From positions 1-30,473 of the IMG/VR virus record IMGVR_UViG_3300025669_000137: DNA of 30,473 nucleotides; one strand, written 5' to 3'. Position 1 is the stretch's first letter, and every line of letters begins with the position of its first letter. A program made the translations under genes and the position numbers. Source of the DNA: a virus. The notes below the pieces were generated by a model, which was given only the letters and a program-made list of their open reading frames with translations, searched no databases and had not been told where the DNA came from. Shown here one piece after another: positions 8,044-16,900 of the stretch.

Positions 8044-8760
8044 TTATTTAATGCCTAGGTGCTCCTTAGCTTGCTCCAGGGCTTTATAGTTACTTCTGAG
8101 TGTCTTTTCTCTATTATACAATGTAATGTCTGTTTTGTCTTGTTCTTCCGATCTAATATCTAATGTTTTTTTAATAGTATTTAACTTCGATTCTATTTCA
8201 TTCAGCTCTAATGTTTTATCGTTTAATTTAGTAATTGCATTTGTTACCTTAATCCATTCATCCTTTGCTCTCTCTATGGATTTTTTTGAATCATCTTGTT
8301 CTATTATAACACATTTTTCATTCTCAATTATTTTTTCTTCCTTTTCATCAAGTGACTGCATCTGGTCACGGTTAGCTTCTGCAATTTCTTGCAATTTTTC
8401 TCTATCTTTTTCCAAATCTTCTTTTTGTTTTTTAACGTCAATTTTATCTGTTCTTGCTTCGGCCAAGAGTATCTCAGCTTCTTTTTTAATTTTGTCAATT
8501 GGTTTAAGTAATTTTTTGCGTTCATTTTGTAGTTTGTTAATCTCTTTATTAAGCGTCACTTTTTCAGTTGCTTTTGCTTTTTTATATTCTTCAAGGTCTT
8601 CGTTAATTTTTTTAATTTCATTTTCTGAGTTCTCCCTGGCAACATTAATTTGAAGCACGAGTCGATTCTCTTCATCCCTTAACTTATCTGCCCTTTGCTT
8701 TGCTTCATCTAGTATTTCAGACTTTTGTTCTTGAATCTCTTTTTGATTTAAAAGTTCCAT
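8044..8760 (-). CDS. Long coiled-coil protein beside the fibre genes
   Basis: 238 residues, almost entirely Lys/Glu/Asp/Leu/Ile/Asn with continuous heptad-like periodicity (KEINKLQNERKKLLKPIDKI, EDLEKDREKLQEIAEANRDQ, LNEIESKLNTIKKTL). One cysteine lies mid-protein (ENEKCVII). There is no transmembrane span or enzyme motif. It is predicted to form a long helical rod, tens of nanometres if continuous. A second, shorter coiled-coil gene lies on the other side of the giant fibre gene. Possible roles are a fibre shaft, a linker between fibre and virion, or a fibre assembly chaperone. None can be chosen from sequence. Confidence 0.55.
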   Translation of the reverse strand: MELLNQKEIQEQKSEILDEAKQRADKLRDEENRLVLQINVARENSENEIKKINEDLEEYKKAKATEKVTLNKEINKLQNERKKLLKPIDKIKKEAEILLAEARTDKIDVKKQKEDLEKDREKLQEIAEANRDQMQSLDEKEEKIIENEKCVIIEQDDSKKSIERAKDEWIKVTNAITKLNDKTLELNEIESKLNTIKKTLDIRSEEQDKTDITLYNREKTLRSNYKALEQAKEHLGIK

Positions 8761-8771
8761 ATAATTAATTA

Positions 8772-8975
8772 TTATTTTTTAAACACGTCAGGATAATCTT
8801 CTTTTATTGAAGCTATTTCCTTTTCTAATTTTTCTACTTTTAGCAATACTGTTTTAGCATCCATTTTGCGTGTATTTGTGGTTACAACTTCATAGCTACC
8901 GTCATCTTTTTTAATTATGCTTTTCTTTGTAGATAAATTTCTCAATGAATCTAAACTTGGTATTTTTATAGTCAT
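8772..8975 (-). CDS. Small protein of unknown function between fibre and coiled-coil genes
   Basis: 67 residues, basic. A beta-prone N-terminal half (KKSIIKKDDGSYEVVTTNTR) is followed by a helical, heptad-like C-terminal half (LLKVEKLEKEIASIKEDYPD). It starts eight bases after the stop of the giant fibre, preceded by AATAATAAAAAAT without a Shine-Dalgarno. The helical tail could pair with the adjacent coiled-coil protein. No family is recognised. The length, position and codon continuity with neighbours support a real gene. Confidence 0.5.
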   Translation of the reverse strand: MTIKIPSLDSLRNLSTKKSIIKKDDGSYEVVTTNTRKMDAKTVLLKVEKLEKEIASIKEDYPDVFKK

Positions 8976-8983
8976 ATTTTTTA

Positions 8984-11900
8984 TTATTTGCTTGATATTA
9001 ATCTTGATCCTATTGTGTCTACTTGATAATGAATACCTGTTGTTTCTAATAAAGCATCGCCAGCGTATTCATTAGCACTCGCAGCAATTCTTTCTAGCGT
9101 AAATAAAAATTGATCTCCTATATTAAAGTTAGTGCCTGTAATGGCCGTGAAGCTACAAATAATAGATTCATATTGTGTGTCGAAGTCACATTCAGCAGTT
9201 ATGGGGGTGGTCGCGTCTAGTGTAGCTCCCATCTGTGCCAAAGTATAAGTTAATTGCCACTTAACTTTGTCTGTTCCTGTTGGAGCTGTTTTTCCCTGAA
9301 AATGTACATGGAATGTAAAATCACTACCTTCCTTGTAATCATGTTGCAATTCAAAGCTACCATGCACTTTTTCTCCTACATCAAAAGCTAAAGTTGTTAT
9401 TCCTGTGTCTGTTCCGGTCTCGTCATCAAATGTGTCTATGTCCGGCTGTGAACTTGTTGGTCTAGATAATTGTGCCGATCCTAAGTTTATATCTTTCCAT
9501 ACAGCCTGAACAAGCTCAACTGTTTTTTCTGATCCACAATCAACCTTTAGGTCATCGTTTGTTACAATTTTTAAATTAGTACCATCGTCTGTTATATAGG
9601 AATTAATATCAGCAAAATATATATTTCCAGAAAAAGAAGCATCCTTCCATCTTAAATCAGAAGAACCTAGATCATATGAATCATCATCTGAAGGATTCCA
9701 GTCTAGATCGGCTGTAAAATAAAAATTAGCCAGGTCACATACAATTTCGCCTGTTGATGAGAAATCAGTTTTTCCAAATAAAAGATTGCATGTATCCGTG
9801 TCAGAATAATCAAAAATAGCAAACCTATCATATGTTCCGATGGCATAAGGTATTGGTATAACCGGTGAGGATGCCTTTCCTATGAGTAGTGGAATATAAA
9901 CATGTCCTGCTGAAATTCCTGTCAAATCGAGATCTATCTCACTGGTCTCTAAATATGTATTATTGACCCCGGTAGTTATTCTTAAATTATCATCAAATAA
10001 AAAGTAGTTTTCATCTTCCATCCACGAAAGAGAGCCTGTGTTGGACGTCCCTATAAACTGTAATGTTACATCTGAATCAGCGGTGGAATTTCTGAAATTA
10101 AAATTATTGTCAAAATAAACATCTAGGTCGCCACCATTGTCACTACCTATTTTTGTAGTATTTACATTGAATTGAATATATTGTTCAGTATTACCAAGTT
10201 TCCAATCATACCCAGTCTCATCAACAATACCATATGCATTAGTTTGGTCACCAGCCCTTAAATCCCAATCTGAGATTTGTAGACCTACGGCACCAAGTAA
10301 GTTGGCTGTTCTTGTAGCATCAACAGATTCTATTGATATCTTCTGTCCAACAATAAGCATATACAAGTTATTACAAGTCTCTGCTGGAGTTTTGTCCTCT
10401 ACACTAATGAGTTGGCCTATACTATAAAAAACAAAGTCTGATGTAGCGTCATTTATTATAGGTGCTACTATTAATTCTGCAACTAGCGGGATGTTACTGA
10501 TTGACATGTCTTCTGTTCCTGAATACGTAGCATCAACGTTTAATCCAAAATAATGAACAGCATTAATCTCTGACTGTCCTGTTGCATAATTATTAATTGT
10601 TCCTGTTCTATTAGACTTAACAATCATTGCTGCGTTAGCATATGTATTTCCTGCACCAACTGGATCTGAACTATATGTAGCTATATCATATATATTAGAA
10701 GAAACATAAAAAGAACCGTCACCTTCCCAATCAAGATAGCCAGCCGGGTTTGTGCCTTCAATATAAAAACCTTGAGGCATATAAATTAAATTATTTACCC
10801 CTGAATTTGAATAGCTTGTAAGCTGATTAAATGTTCCTGTGAGGTCTCCTGGGTCAACAACTGTGTCTATAGTAAAATTTGTAGTCGCGTTTCCTAGATA
10901 TGCTTCAGTTGCTATAAAATCTCCACCGACGTGAAGTTTGGCTGATGGGGAGCCTTCTCCTATTCCAACTGCGCCTCCTACCTTTAACATGATATTAGGG
11001 TCGCCACCGTTCCAGTCTCCTATAGCCAAATCATAATAACTTGATCCATCATATGGGAGCATTCTGCAAGTGGTCCCGCTTAGTACGTACATTTCAAGAT
11101 ATGCACCTATGCCTGAAGGATGACTTCCTGAGCCATTAGCCAACACCATTTCGGTTTGTACTATTCCTGATGCCGTTATATTTTCTACTGATGTTATATC
11201 TCCGGTTGTGGCAAAATCTCCAGTACCTATATTCATTGATCCGTCGGTAGATAGTACAACGCTATCTGTCCACTGAGTGAGCTCTGTGTGCTCTGAGAGG
11301 TTTAAATGGTAGTATTGGTCAGTTGTGCCTCCCTGCTTGCCTGAGGTATCGTTATGGGCCACTGTGGCCGTTCCTGCGACCCATGCTATCCCATTCCAGG
11401 TATATTGCTTGCTTTCATCTGTCACTATGATTGCCCATCCATTAGCAGGAGTCTGAAAAGTCCACTGGACAGCGTCCCATTCAGTCACATCATTAACGTG
11501 CCCGGCCCAGTCTCCACTTGCTGCTGGAGATTCCTCCGAACCATAGGTTAAAAAAGTAGAAGGGTCATCCTGGTTATTATAAGAAGTTTTAATTCGATCT
11601 GCCGAACGAGCTGAATCTGAAACTCTAACCTCGTCAACTGTCCCGCTAAATTGATAATTAGTTCCATCTGCTGACGACCCGAACCTTGTCGGCGTTGTTA
11701 AATTTCCATAAGAAGTTAAAGCATACTGTTTATTAAATACTCCGTTAATATAAACCTTAACAACAGACCCATCCCACGTGGCTGTCATTAAATACCAAGT
11801 GCCATAAACTGCCAAAGTTGTTGTTCTACCTGCTGCCCAGCCAATGCCTGATTGATTAGCTCCAATGGTGGCAGTTAAATAATCAGTATCATTCACACCG

Positions 11901-13777
11901 ATCCAATAGTCAGAACTTCCAACACTAGAAGCTGACGCTTTATGTAGTGCAGTTTCATAGTTGCTTCCACCAGCTTCTTTTTTAATCCAAGCAGACACAG
12001 TTAAGGCCGACGGTGTAGGAAGAAAATTATTATTTACTTTTATATAATCATTAGATCCATCAAACCCTACTGCATATCCATCTTTTCCAGTTGCTCGGTA
12101 TGTTACTCCTCCTGCTCCTATTCCATCACTGCTATTAGATGTTGAATCATAGAATGCTCCTGATTCTTCTCCTAAATGCTGAACCATTTTATAATTACTA
12201 TCCCATGTGTCGGTTACTTCTTGCTGATTACCTGATAGAGCGTTTCCATAATACATATATATTTCAGTATCTGATGATCCTGACAAATTTCTCTTAACCC
12301 ATGCCACAAGCTGTTTAGTTGTTGTGGTTTTAATATATTCTATTTCATGAGGAATTTTCGTTATACCGTCATCTGTTGTAAATAATATGTCATATCCTGA
12401 TGCCAAGCAATTGTCAAACAAAGTATTTGCTTGATCTGTTATGTCTATATAAACAGGGAAGTCGGTCTCGTCATCTTCAACCTTAGTATTGTCTATTGTA
12501 ATTTTCTGTCTATAATCCCAGTTCACACTGTACCAGTTTGATGCCGTGCCTGCGACTATATATCTATCTCCCAAGGTTGGCGCTCCAGGAGGTGTTGAAA
12601 GGTCTTTGTCTATTACAGGTGCTTGCCATGTGAATCCACTAAGCAAATCATCAACATATTTTTTCCTGGCTAAGTGATTATCCCCTGTTGGAGTAATTGC
12701 ACACGTAATAAGGTTATTGTAGGTCCAGTCTCCTTGGATAGTATAATTAGACGACGCACTTTGAATAATTGAGTTTACTTTATTGTCAGTATAAAAAAGA
12801 TTAGTTGATCCCTCTGTTATGTCATCAGTATCATCAACATTTTTAATAAACCAGTTGTTATGTTCTGCTTCGGTTGCGTGATAGTATTGAACTGCCTCTC
12901 CTCCCTGCAAACCAACTAGAGAGTTATGATCAAATGCTGAACCAATATCTGCCCACTCTGTAGTAGTTCCATTGTATGTATAAAATTTACTATCATCTAT
13001 ATTTTTTAATGCCATATTATTGGCTGCGACAGTTTCAGTCCACGCAGAACCACTCCACTCGTAGATGTTATTTTCTGTCCATCCTCCTCCGGTAACATTT
13101 GCAATATATCTATTTCCTGTAGCCTGTATTGCATCACCGACAGCGGCAAACTTTAAAATGGAATCCTGCCAGGCCAATCCTGATATCAATCCATCAACGT
13201 ATGATTTGTTTGTTGCGTCTGTCCCGGCCGTAGGTGTGGCCAATGAAGTTATTTTGTATGAGTTAGCATTTAACTCCTCGCCAAGTTTTGTTGGATATAA
13301 AGTTGTGCAGTATAAATTATCTACCCTGTCTGTAGTGTCTGATATATCTCCGGTCATCACTATGCTATTTGTTGCAAGGTTTATGTTGCCTGTTGATGTT
13401 AGAGAATCGACGGTTGTGTTTCCGAGGTCACAAGTTCCGGTTGTTATAATGTTTTCGTTATCAAAATTTACCTCTCCTCCTCCGGCCGTTATTTGTAGGT
13501 CACCGCTTGCATCAAGAAGAAGCACACCTTGCTGGTCTGCTTCATTTATAAATGTTATGGATGGGCTTGCACCTGATCCGTCATCCAGTATAATGTCACC
13601 AATTATTGTCTGAGGATTTGGTTGATTCAATTCTAAGAATATACCTGAGGCATCAAAAAATTCCAGCGCTGTTGCCCCGGAATTTACGTCAATTAACTTG
13701 TCCTCCTGACCTAAAAAAGAATCAGGGGTATCCCTAAGACCGACAAATGTATCTATCCCAGGTTGTTCGATTCGCAT
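8984..13777 (-). CDS. Giant multidomain tail fibre with DUF2341 and LamG-like lectin insert
   Basis: 1597 residues. Residues 1-190 are a fibre base with T4-fibre-like shaft repeats (TGNINLATNSIVMTGDIS). Two related modules start with YVD: copy 1 at about 193-307 (KSYVDGLISGLAWQDSI, NRYIANVTGGGW, AVQYYHATEAEHNN) and copy 2 at about 374-832 (KKYVDDLLSGFTWQAPV, DRYIVAGTAS, DQYYHLNLSEHTE). Copy 2 is interrupted at about 414-754 by a DUF2341-type domain (NWDYRQKITIDNTKVEDDET, YYGNALSG) and a concanavalin/LamG domain (YAVGFDGSNDYIKV, LTVSAWIKKEAGG, TATWDGSVVKVYINGV, SGTVDEVRVSDSARS). Later parts hold fibre repeats (SYDLGSSDLRWKDASFSGNI), and residues ~1450-1597 form a terminal beta domain. This is probably the main receptor-binding fibre, recognising a surface glycan. 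It is two bases downstream of a coiled-coil gene. Confidence 0.85.
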   Translation of the reverse strand: MRIEQPGIDTFVGLRDTPDSFLGQEDKLIDVNSGATALEFFDASGIFLELNQPNPQTIIGDIILDDGSGASPSITFINEADQQGVLLLDASGDLQITAGGGEVNFDNENIITTGTCDLGNTTVDSLTSTGNINLATNSIVMTGDISDTTDRVDNLYCTTLYPTKLGEELNANSYKITSLATPTAGTDATNKSYVDGLISGLAWQDSILKFAAVGDAIQATGNRYIANVTGGGWTENNIYEWSGSAWTETVAANNMALKNIDDSKFYTYNGTTTEWADIGSAFDHNSLVGLQGGEAVQYYHATEAEHNNWFIKNVDDTDDITEGSTNLFYTDNKVNSIIQSASSNYTIQGDWTYNNLITCAITPTGDNHLARKKYVDDLLSGFTWQAPVIDKDLSTPPGAPTLGDRYIVAGTASNWYSVNWDYRQKITIDNTKVEDDETDFPVYIDITDQANTLFDNCLASGYDILFTTDDGITKIPHEIEYIKTTTTKQLVAWVKRNLSGSSDTEIYMYYGNALSGNQQEVTDTWDSNYKMVQHLGEESGAFYDSTSNSSDGIGAGGVTYRATGKDGYAVGFDGSNDYIKVNNNFLPTPSALTVSAWIKKEAGGSNYETALHKASASSVGSSDYWIGVNDTDYLTATIGANQSGIGWAAGRTTTLAVYGTWYLMTATWDGSVVKVYINGVFNKQYALTSYGNLTTPTRFGSSADGTNYQFSGTVDEVRVSDSARSADRIKTSYNNQDDPSTFLTYGSEESPAASGDWAGHVNDVTEWDAVQWTFQTPANGWAIIVTDESKQYTWNGIAWVAGTATVAHNDTSGKQGGTTDQYYHLNLSEHTELTQWTDSVVLSTDGSMNIGTGDFATTGDITSVENITASGIVQTEMVLANGSGSHPSGIGAYLEMYVLSGTTCRMLPYDGSSYYDLAIGDWNGGDPNIMLKVGGAVGIGEGSPSAKLHVGGDFIATEAYLGNATTNFTIDTVVDPGDLTGTFNQLTSYSNSGVNNLIYMPQGFYIEGTNPAGYLDWEGDGSFYVSSNIYDIATYSSDPVGAGNTYANAAMIVKSNRTGTINNYATGQSEINAVHYFGLNVDATYSGTEDMSISNIPLVAELIVAPIINDATSDFVFYSIGQLISVEDKTPAETCNNLYMLIVGQKISIESVDATRTANLLGAVGLQISDWDLRAGDQTNAYGIVDETGYDWKLGNTEQYIQFNVNTTKIGSDNGGDLDVYFDNNFNFRNSTADSDVTLQFIGTSNTGSLSWMEDENYFLFDDNLRITTGVNNTYLETSEIDLDLTGISAGHVYIPLLIGKASSPVIPIPYAIGTYDRFAIFDYSDTDTCNLLFGKTDFSSTGEIVCDLANFYFTADLDWNPSDDDSYDLGSSDLRWKDASFSGNIYFADINSYITDDGTNLKIVTNDDLKVDCGSEKTVELVQAVWKDINLGSAQLSRPTSSQPDIDTFDDETGTDTGITTLAFDVGEKVHGSFELQHDYKEGSDFTFHVHFQGKTAPTGTDKVKWQLTYTLAQMGATLDATTPITAECDFDTQYESIICSFTAITGTNFNIGDQFLFTLERIAASANEYAGDALLETTGIHYQVDTIGSRLISSK

Positions 13778-13778
13778 A

Positions 13779-14261
13779 TTATAATGCTTTTACTAGCTCT
13801 TTTATTTTTTCCTCTCTATCATCTAGTTCTTTTCCTTTAACTGATAGAGCTTTTTCATAATCGTCTAGTTCTATCTTTCGATCGTTACTATTGATTTCTT
13901 TCTCTTCAAGTTCCAATCGTAAGCTATTTAAGTTTTCTTTTATATTATCAATCTTTTTAATCTCAGCTTCGGCTACGGCTTCTCTGTCCTTCTTAGAATT
14001 TATGAACATTGTTTTTTCTTTTTTCAATAAAACAACATCATCTTCTATTTCCTGCTTAATAGCACTTGCCTTTTTAATTAAAGATTCAACATAGTTGAGT
14101 GATTCTTTTGCCTGAACAATATCTCTCTCAAGAGATCCTTTAATCCTTGAATGGCTTGCTACGTCTGCCTGCAAGATAACAAGATTATCTCTGCACTTTT
14201 CAGTTGCTTTTTGTACTTCGTCAGGTACTGCCATGTTTATTGTTGGTTGTTGAGTTTGCAT
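13779..14261 (-). CDS. Coiled-coil protein upstream of the giant fibre
   Basis: 160 residues. After a short N-terminus (QPTINMAVPDEVQKATEKCR) nearly the whole protein is charged heptad sequence: IKQEIEDDVVLLKKEKTMFI, NSLRLELEEKEINSND and LDDREEKIKELVKAL. Its character, and phrases such as L-D-D/E-(R/K)-E-E-K-I, resemble the longer coiled-coil protein at 8044-8760, so the two may be paralogues or only share composition. It lies between a small head/fibre protein and the giant fibre with gaps of one to three bases. The role is unknown; a fibre shaft, anchor or chaperone is plausible. Confidence 0.55.
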   Translation of the reverse strand: MQTQQPTINMAVPDEVQKATEKCRDNLVILQADVASHSRIKGSLERDIVQAKESLNYVESLIKKASAIKQEIEDDVVLLKKEKTMFINSKKDREAVAEAEIKKIDNIKENLNSLRLELEEKEINSNDRKIELDDYEKALSVKGKELDDREEKIKELVKAL

Positions 14262-14264
14262 ATT

Positions 14265-14573
14265 TTATAGTTCGGTTACTGTGTAGCGTGGTGAAGTACC
14301 ATCTACTGTTATAATTCCTGTATAAATAATACCTTCCATTTGACTGAAGATACCACCTAATCCATCATCATTTCCAGTCCCTGCTTTTAAAACTATGTGG
14401 AAGACTGTAGTTGATCCGGACGCTCCTAACCTAACAAAAAGCGGGTTCGTACCCAGATTTTGGATACTCCAACCCGCTCTTGCAGTGTTAGACTCCAAGG
14501 CTGTTCCTGCGCTAGCGATTTCAGGTGTATTAGCTGTTTGTTTAGGGCAGATTATGCCCGATGAGTCTGACAT
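14265..14573 (-). CDS. Small beta-rich virion protein
   Basis: 102 residues. The sequence SNTARAGWSIQNLGTNPLFV, then RLGASGSTTVFHIVLKAG, then YTGIITVDGTSPRYTVTEL is a compact beta-sandwich pattern. I recognise it as the type of short protein found beside capsid and fibre genes in many phages (one strand reads W.IQN.G.NPLFV.LG). It has no catalytic motif. It lies at the boundary between the head-protein block and the fibre block, so it could be a head decoration or a fibre attachment protein. Confidence 0.5.
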   Translation of the reverse strand: MSDSSGIICPKQTANTPEIASAGTALESNTARAGWSIQNLGTNPLFVRLGASGSTTVFHIVLKAGTGNDDGLGGIFSQMEGIIYTGIITVDGTSPRYTVTEL

Positions 14574-14591
14574 AAATTTATAGTTTACTTC

Positions 14592-15065
14592 TTATTTTTT
14601 AGTTGAATCTTCTGGTTTATCAGGTTCCTGATAGTCATCTTCTTCTGTTGGCACAGTACCTATGACCTGAGGTGCTCCTCCTGGCCCGGAAACTGTGTTA
14701 ACTGATGCATCGTATGGATCTACGGATTCTCTTGGCTTAACATTTACATTCATTGAAGGTTCATCAGATGATTGGCCTCCAGTTTCAATGTCTAGGTTAT
14801 CTTCGTCTGCTACTTCTTCAACCAAGAAAGCCTTTAAGAATATATCCATGAATGCTGGAACTTCGTCTGGCTTTTTAGGAGAAGTGTATATCTCTTGTCC
14901 ATTTTCAGTCAAGATTTGATTTGTTAAGTGTTTAGCAAAGTGTCGAGCAATTAAATGTTGATAGTATTTTTTTGCTCCTGGCTTGAATGTGTATGCTTTG
15001 CCATTCCAGTATCCTGTGAATGGCTTGTCTGTGAAGTTGTGAAAAAGATATTTTTGAGTTGTCAT
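14592..15065 (-). CDS. Probable phage structural/assembly protein with disordered acidic tail
   Basis: 157 residues. The N-terminal half (YLFHNFTDKPFTGYWNGKAY, TFKPGAKKYYQHLIARHFAK, HLTNQILTENG) resembles a small domain often encoded just after capsid genes in marine and environmental phages (NFTDxPFxxxWxGxxYxFxPG). The C-terminal ~70 residues are acidic, Pro/Ser/Asp-rich and probably disordered (TEEDDYQEPDKPEDSTKK). The gene follows a hairpin-rich leader and its ATG is preceded by GGCGAATAACAAC, without a clear Shine-Dalgarno. Function is unknown; a minor head or assembly protein is likely from position. Confidence 0.5.
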   Translation of the reverse strand: MTTQKYLFHNFTDKPFTGYWNGKAYTFKPGAKKYYQHLIARHFAKHLTNQILTENGQEIYTSPKKPDEVPAFMDIFLKAFLVEEVADEDNLDIETGGQSSDEPSMNVNVKPRESVDPYDASVNTVSGPGGAPQVIGTVPTEEDDYQEPDKPEDSTKK

Positions 15066-15075
15066 GTTGTTATTC

Positions 15076-15146
15076 GCCGGTCGGAGAGTCCGGCTGATTA
15101 GCTCCGAAGGCTGGCGCGGTGACTCCAGCCGATTTTATAAGCACCG
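15076..15146 (-). promoter_or_regulatory. Cluster of alternative hairpins in an intergenic leader
   Basis: This gap between two structural genes is visibly more GC-rich than its surroundings and holds several perfect inverted repeats that exclude one another. GCCGG 15076-15080 pairs with CCGGC 15090-15094. TCGGAG 15081-15086 pairs with CTCCGA 15102-15107. GGCTGG 15109-15114 pairs with CCAGCC 15125-15130. CGGTG 15117-15121 pairs with CACCG 15142-15146. On the transcribed strand it forms the 5' leader of the 157-residue protein and the 3' trailer of the probable decoration protein. No run of T follows on the minus strand, so it is not a typical terminator. An mRNA processing, stability or translation-control element is possible. 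Confidence 0.45.
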
Positions 15147-15168
15147 TTTTTTATTTCAGCGATTGTGT

Positions 15169-15894
15169 TTATAACAATCTTAGGTTTACTGTTGTGTATT
15201 CAGCGCTAGTTCCGGCGATCATTGCAGTACCTACTAATGAAAGTAATTCTGCAGCTCCGTCGGCTACTACTTCTACAGCACCATTTACAGTTGCTGATGC
15301 AACTACATCTAGTCCTACGCCTATTGTGTCGTCTGAAAGTACAGCACAAGGGCCTGATAATTGTAACCAACCATAGTAAGCGGCTGTAATAGCTTTAACG
15401 GCTACACCAGCTGGGCTTGAACTGGTTGTGGTTGGGTTTATGATAACTGCATCGTAAGGATTTTTGATGATGTCAATTGTTGTTGCCGTAGTTAATGCAA
15501 CTTCGATTTCGTCATCTAAGTTTAATGTAACTACTGCACCAGTGGCAGCTGCATGAGAGCTGATTCGATATGTATATCCCTCTCCAGCGTCATCGGCGGT
15601 TGTTACGAATCCACCAGCGTATTGGTTGGCAGTGACTGTTACTGTACCAGTAGTCACGATTGCTTTTGCACCAGCTGAAGCTGCGGCAATTGCCAAATCG
15701 TGATCACCAGTGTCCTGAGCAGAAGACTGTTGTAGGTTTCCAGCTACTAGAGCTGTTCCGCCTGCTTTACAGTATCTAAATGCTCGACCATCATTGCTGT
15801 GTACCAATTCACCCAAGTTGTGAAGAGCTGTTACACTTTCTTCACGTAGACCTTGAGAGACCACTTGTGGTCCGGTTCCGGTTAATTGTGTCAT
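15169..15894 (-). CDS. Probable capsid decoration or minor head protein
   Basis: 241 residues from the ATG at 15894. An upstream in-frame TTG would add 16 residues, but it would overlap the preceding gene and is less likely. The sequence is Ala/Thr/Val/Gly-rich beta protein: GELVHSNDGRAFRYCKAGGT, QSSAQDTGDHDLAIAAASAG, IKNPYDAVIINPTTTSSSPA, AYYGWLQLSGPCAVL. The phrase DGRAFRYxKAG is one I associate with head proteins encoded two genes after the major capsid protein. It has no transmembrane span or enzyme motif. A cement/decoration function is inferred from position and composition. Confidence 0.55.
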   Translation of the reverse strand: MTQLTGTGPQVVSQGLREESVTALHNLGELVHSNDGRAFRYCKAGGTALVAGNLQQSSAQDTGDHDLAIAAASAGAKAIVTTGTVTVTANQYAGGFVTTADDAGEGYTYRISSHAAATGAVVTLNLDDEIEVALTTATTIDIIKNPYDAVIINPTTTSSSPAGVAVKAITAAYYGWLQLSGPCAVLSDDTIGVGLDVVASATVNGAVEVVADGAAELLSLVGTAMIAGTSAEYTTVNLRLL

Positions 15895-15922
15895 GGTTTT
15901 ATCTGTTAGTTTGTTAGATTGT

Positions 15923-16900
15923 TTATGTGACTGTTGGGGCAACTGCTAAACCTAAAGCGTTAGCGGTTGAAGTGTAAGACTGCATCTGAATCCTACCTGA
16001 TGCTGATGCTTCCCAATCAGTAATTCCAAGTCCTAGGAATGGAGTACCAGTTACTAGAACGTGGCCGGTAGCAGATTGTGCGGATAAATCCATACAACCA
16101 GTTACTGCCTGTCCGTCATTGGTAGAGAAAGCATAGAACGAACAGTTCTTGAATTCAACCCAACGATCAATAGCACTTGTTCCAGTAAATAGAACATGAT
16201 TTTGTGTTCCTGCTGTATCAGCGTGCATTAAGAATCGACAGTCTTCAAACACGTTACGAGATGCTGAGTTTTCAAACTCTAGAGTAGCGTTTGCTGCGCC
16301 TCGAGTGAATGTGTCTGATCCTAATGTACAACCACCAAAGTAGTTTTCTTGTCCACCGTTAATGTTTAATGCTCTCCATGGAGTTGAGTCAGCAGAAGTG
16401 GCATTATATGTTCCCTTGAAGTCTACCCCTAGGAAAGAGTTATAATGTCCGGTAATAGATACAGTCTCATCAATGTCAGCAGAACTTGTGAATGTTAAAT
16501 TTTTCATTATACATCCATTTTCACTAACCACTAATGATCCGCCAGTACCGAATTCAATTCCAGCTCGATTGTCTTGAGCGACTGGAGCACAACTACCAAC
16601 TAGATGGGTAAATCTTTTAGCCCATGTAATTGCTGAAGTCTCAGCTGCTCGTCCTGAGCCACCTGTTGGAGCAATAATGACAGTGTCATGTTTTCCACTT
16701 ACACATTTTGCGTAAGCTGCGGAAACTGTTGCCAAGGCATCATCCTGAGATGTACCACTATTGGCGGTGTCACTTCCTGCTGATGGATCAACATAGAAAA
16801 TGTTGCCAACATATGGAAGTCCTATCATTCCAGCAATATCTTCCGGGTGTATTCTAGCACCATATTTCAATGCAGGAACGTAATTGCTTAATTTAGTCAT
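15923..16900 (-). CDS. Right-handed beta-helix head-associated protein
   Basis: 325 residues. After a short N-terminus, the core from about residue 35 has FYVDPSAGSDTANSGTSQDD, then ALATVSAAYAKC. This is the opening typical of pectate-lyase-like beta-helix proteins (YVDxxxGxDxxxGxxxxxAxxT). Rungs follow: GCIMKNLTFTSSADIDETVS, NSFLGVDFKGTYN, NYFGGCTLGSDTF, NVFEDCRFLMHAD and WVEFKNCSFYAFS. No enzymatic triad can be assigned. Its place directly after the capsid gene suggests a surface protein of the head or a spike. It has one of the few SD-like sites in the structural block (AAAGGA, 8 bases before the ATG), which would suit a protein made in many copies. Confidence 0.65.
   Translation of the reverse strand: MTKLSNYVPALKYGARIHPEDIAGMIGLPYVGNIFYVDPSAGSDTANSGTSQDDALATVSAAYAKCVSGKHDTVIIAPTGGSGRAAETSAITWAKRFTHLVGSCAPVAQDNRAGIEFGTGGSLVVSENGCIMKNLTFTSSADIDETVSITGHYNSFLGVDFKGTYNATSADSTPWRALNINGGQENYFGGCTLGSDTFTRGAANATLEFENSASRNVFEDCRFLMHADTAGTQNHVLFTGTSAIDRWVEFKNCSFYAFSTNDGQAVTGCMDLSAQSATGHVLVTGTPFLGLGITDWEASASGRIQMQSYTSTANALGLAVAPTVT

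Noticed and set aside
8126-8653. 175-residue Ser/Phe/Leu-rich plus-strand frame resembling a membrane protein
   Set aside because: It is the antisense shadow of the Lys/Glu-rich coiled-coil gene, whose codons read as Phe, Leu and Ser on the other strand.
13065-13613. 182-residue plus-strand frame inside the giant fibre gene
   Set aside because: It is opposite a convincing fibre domain sequence and lacks any known motif; all real genes are on the minus strand.
15109-15150. Rho-independent terminator (hairpin then T-rich run on the plus strand)
   Set aside because: The stem is followed by T-rich sequence only on the plus strand, where no gene is transcribed, and the T-run is 15 bases away from the stem.
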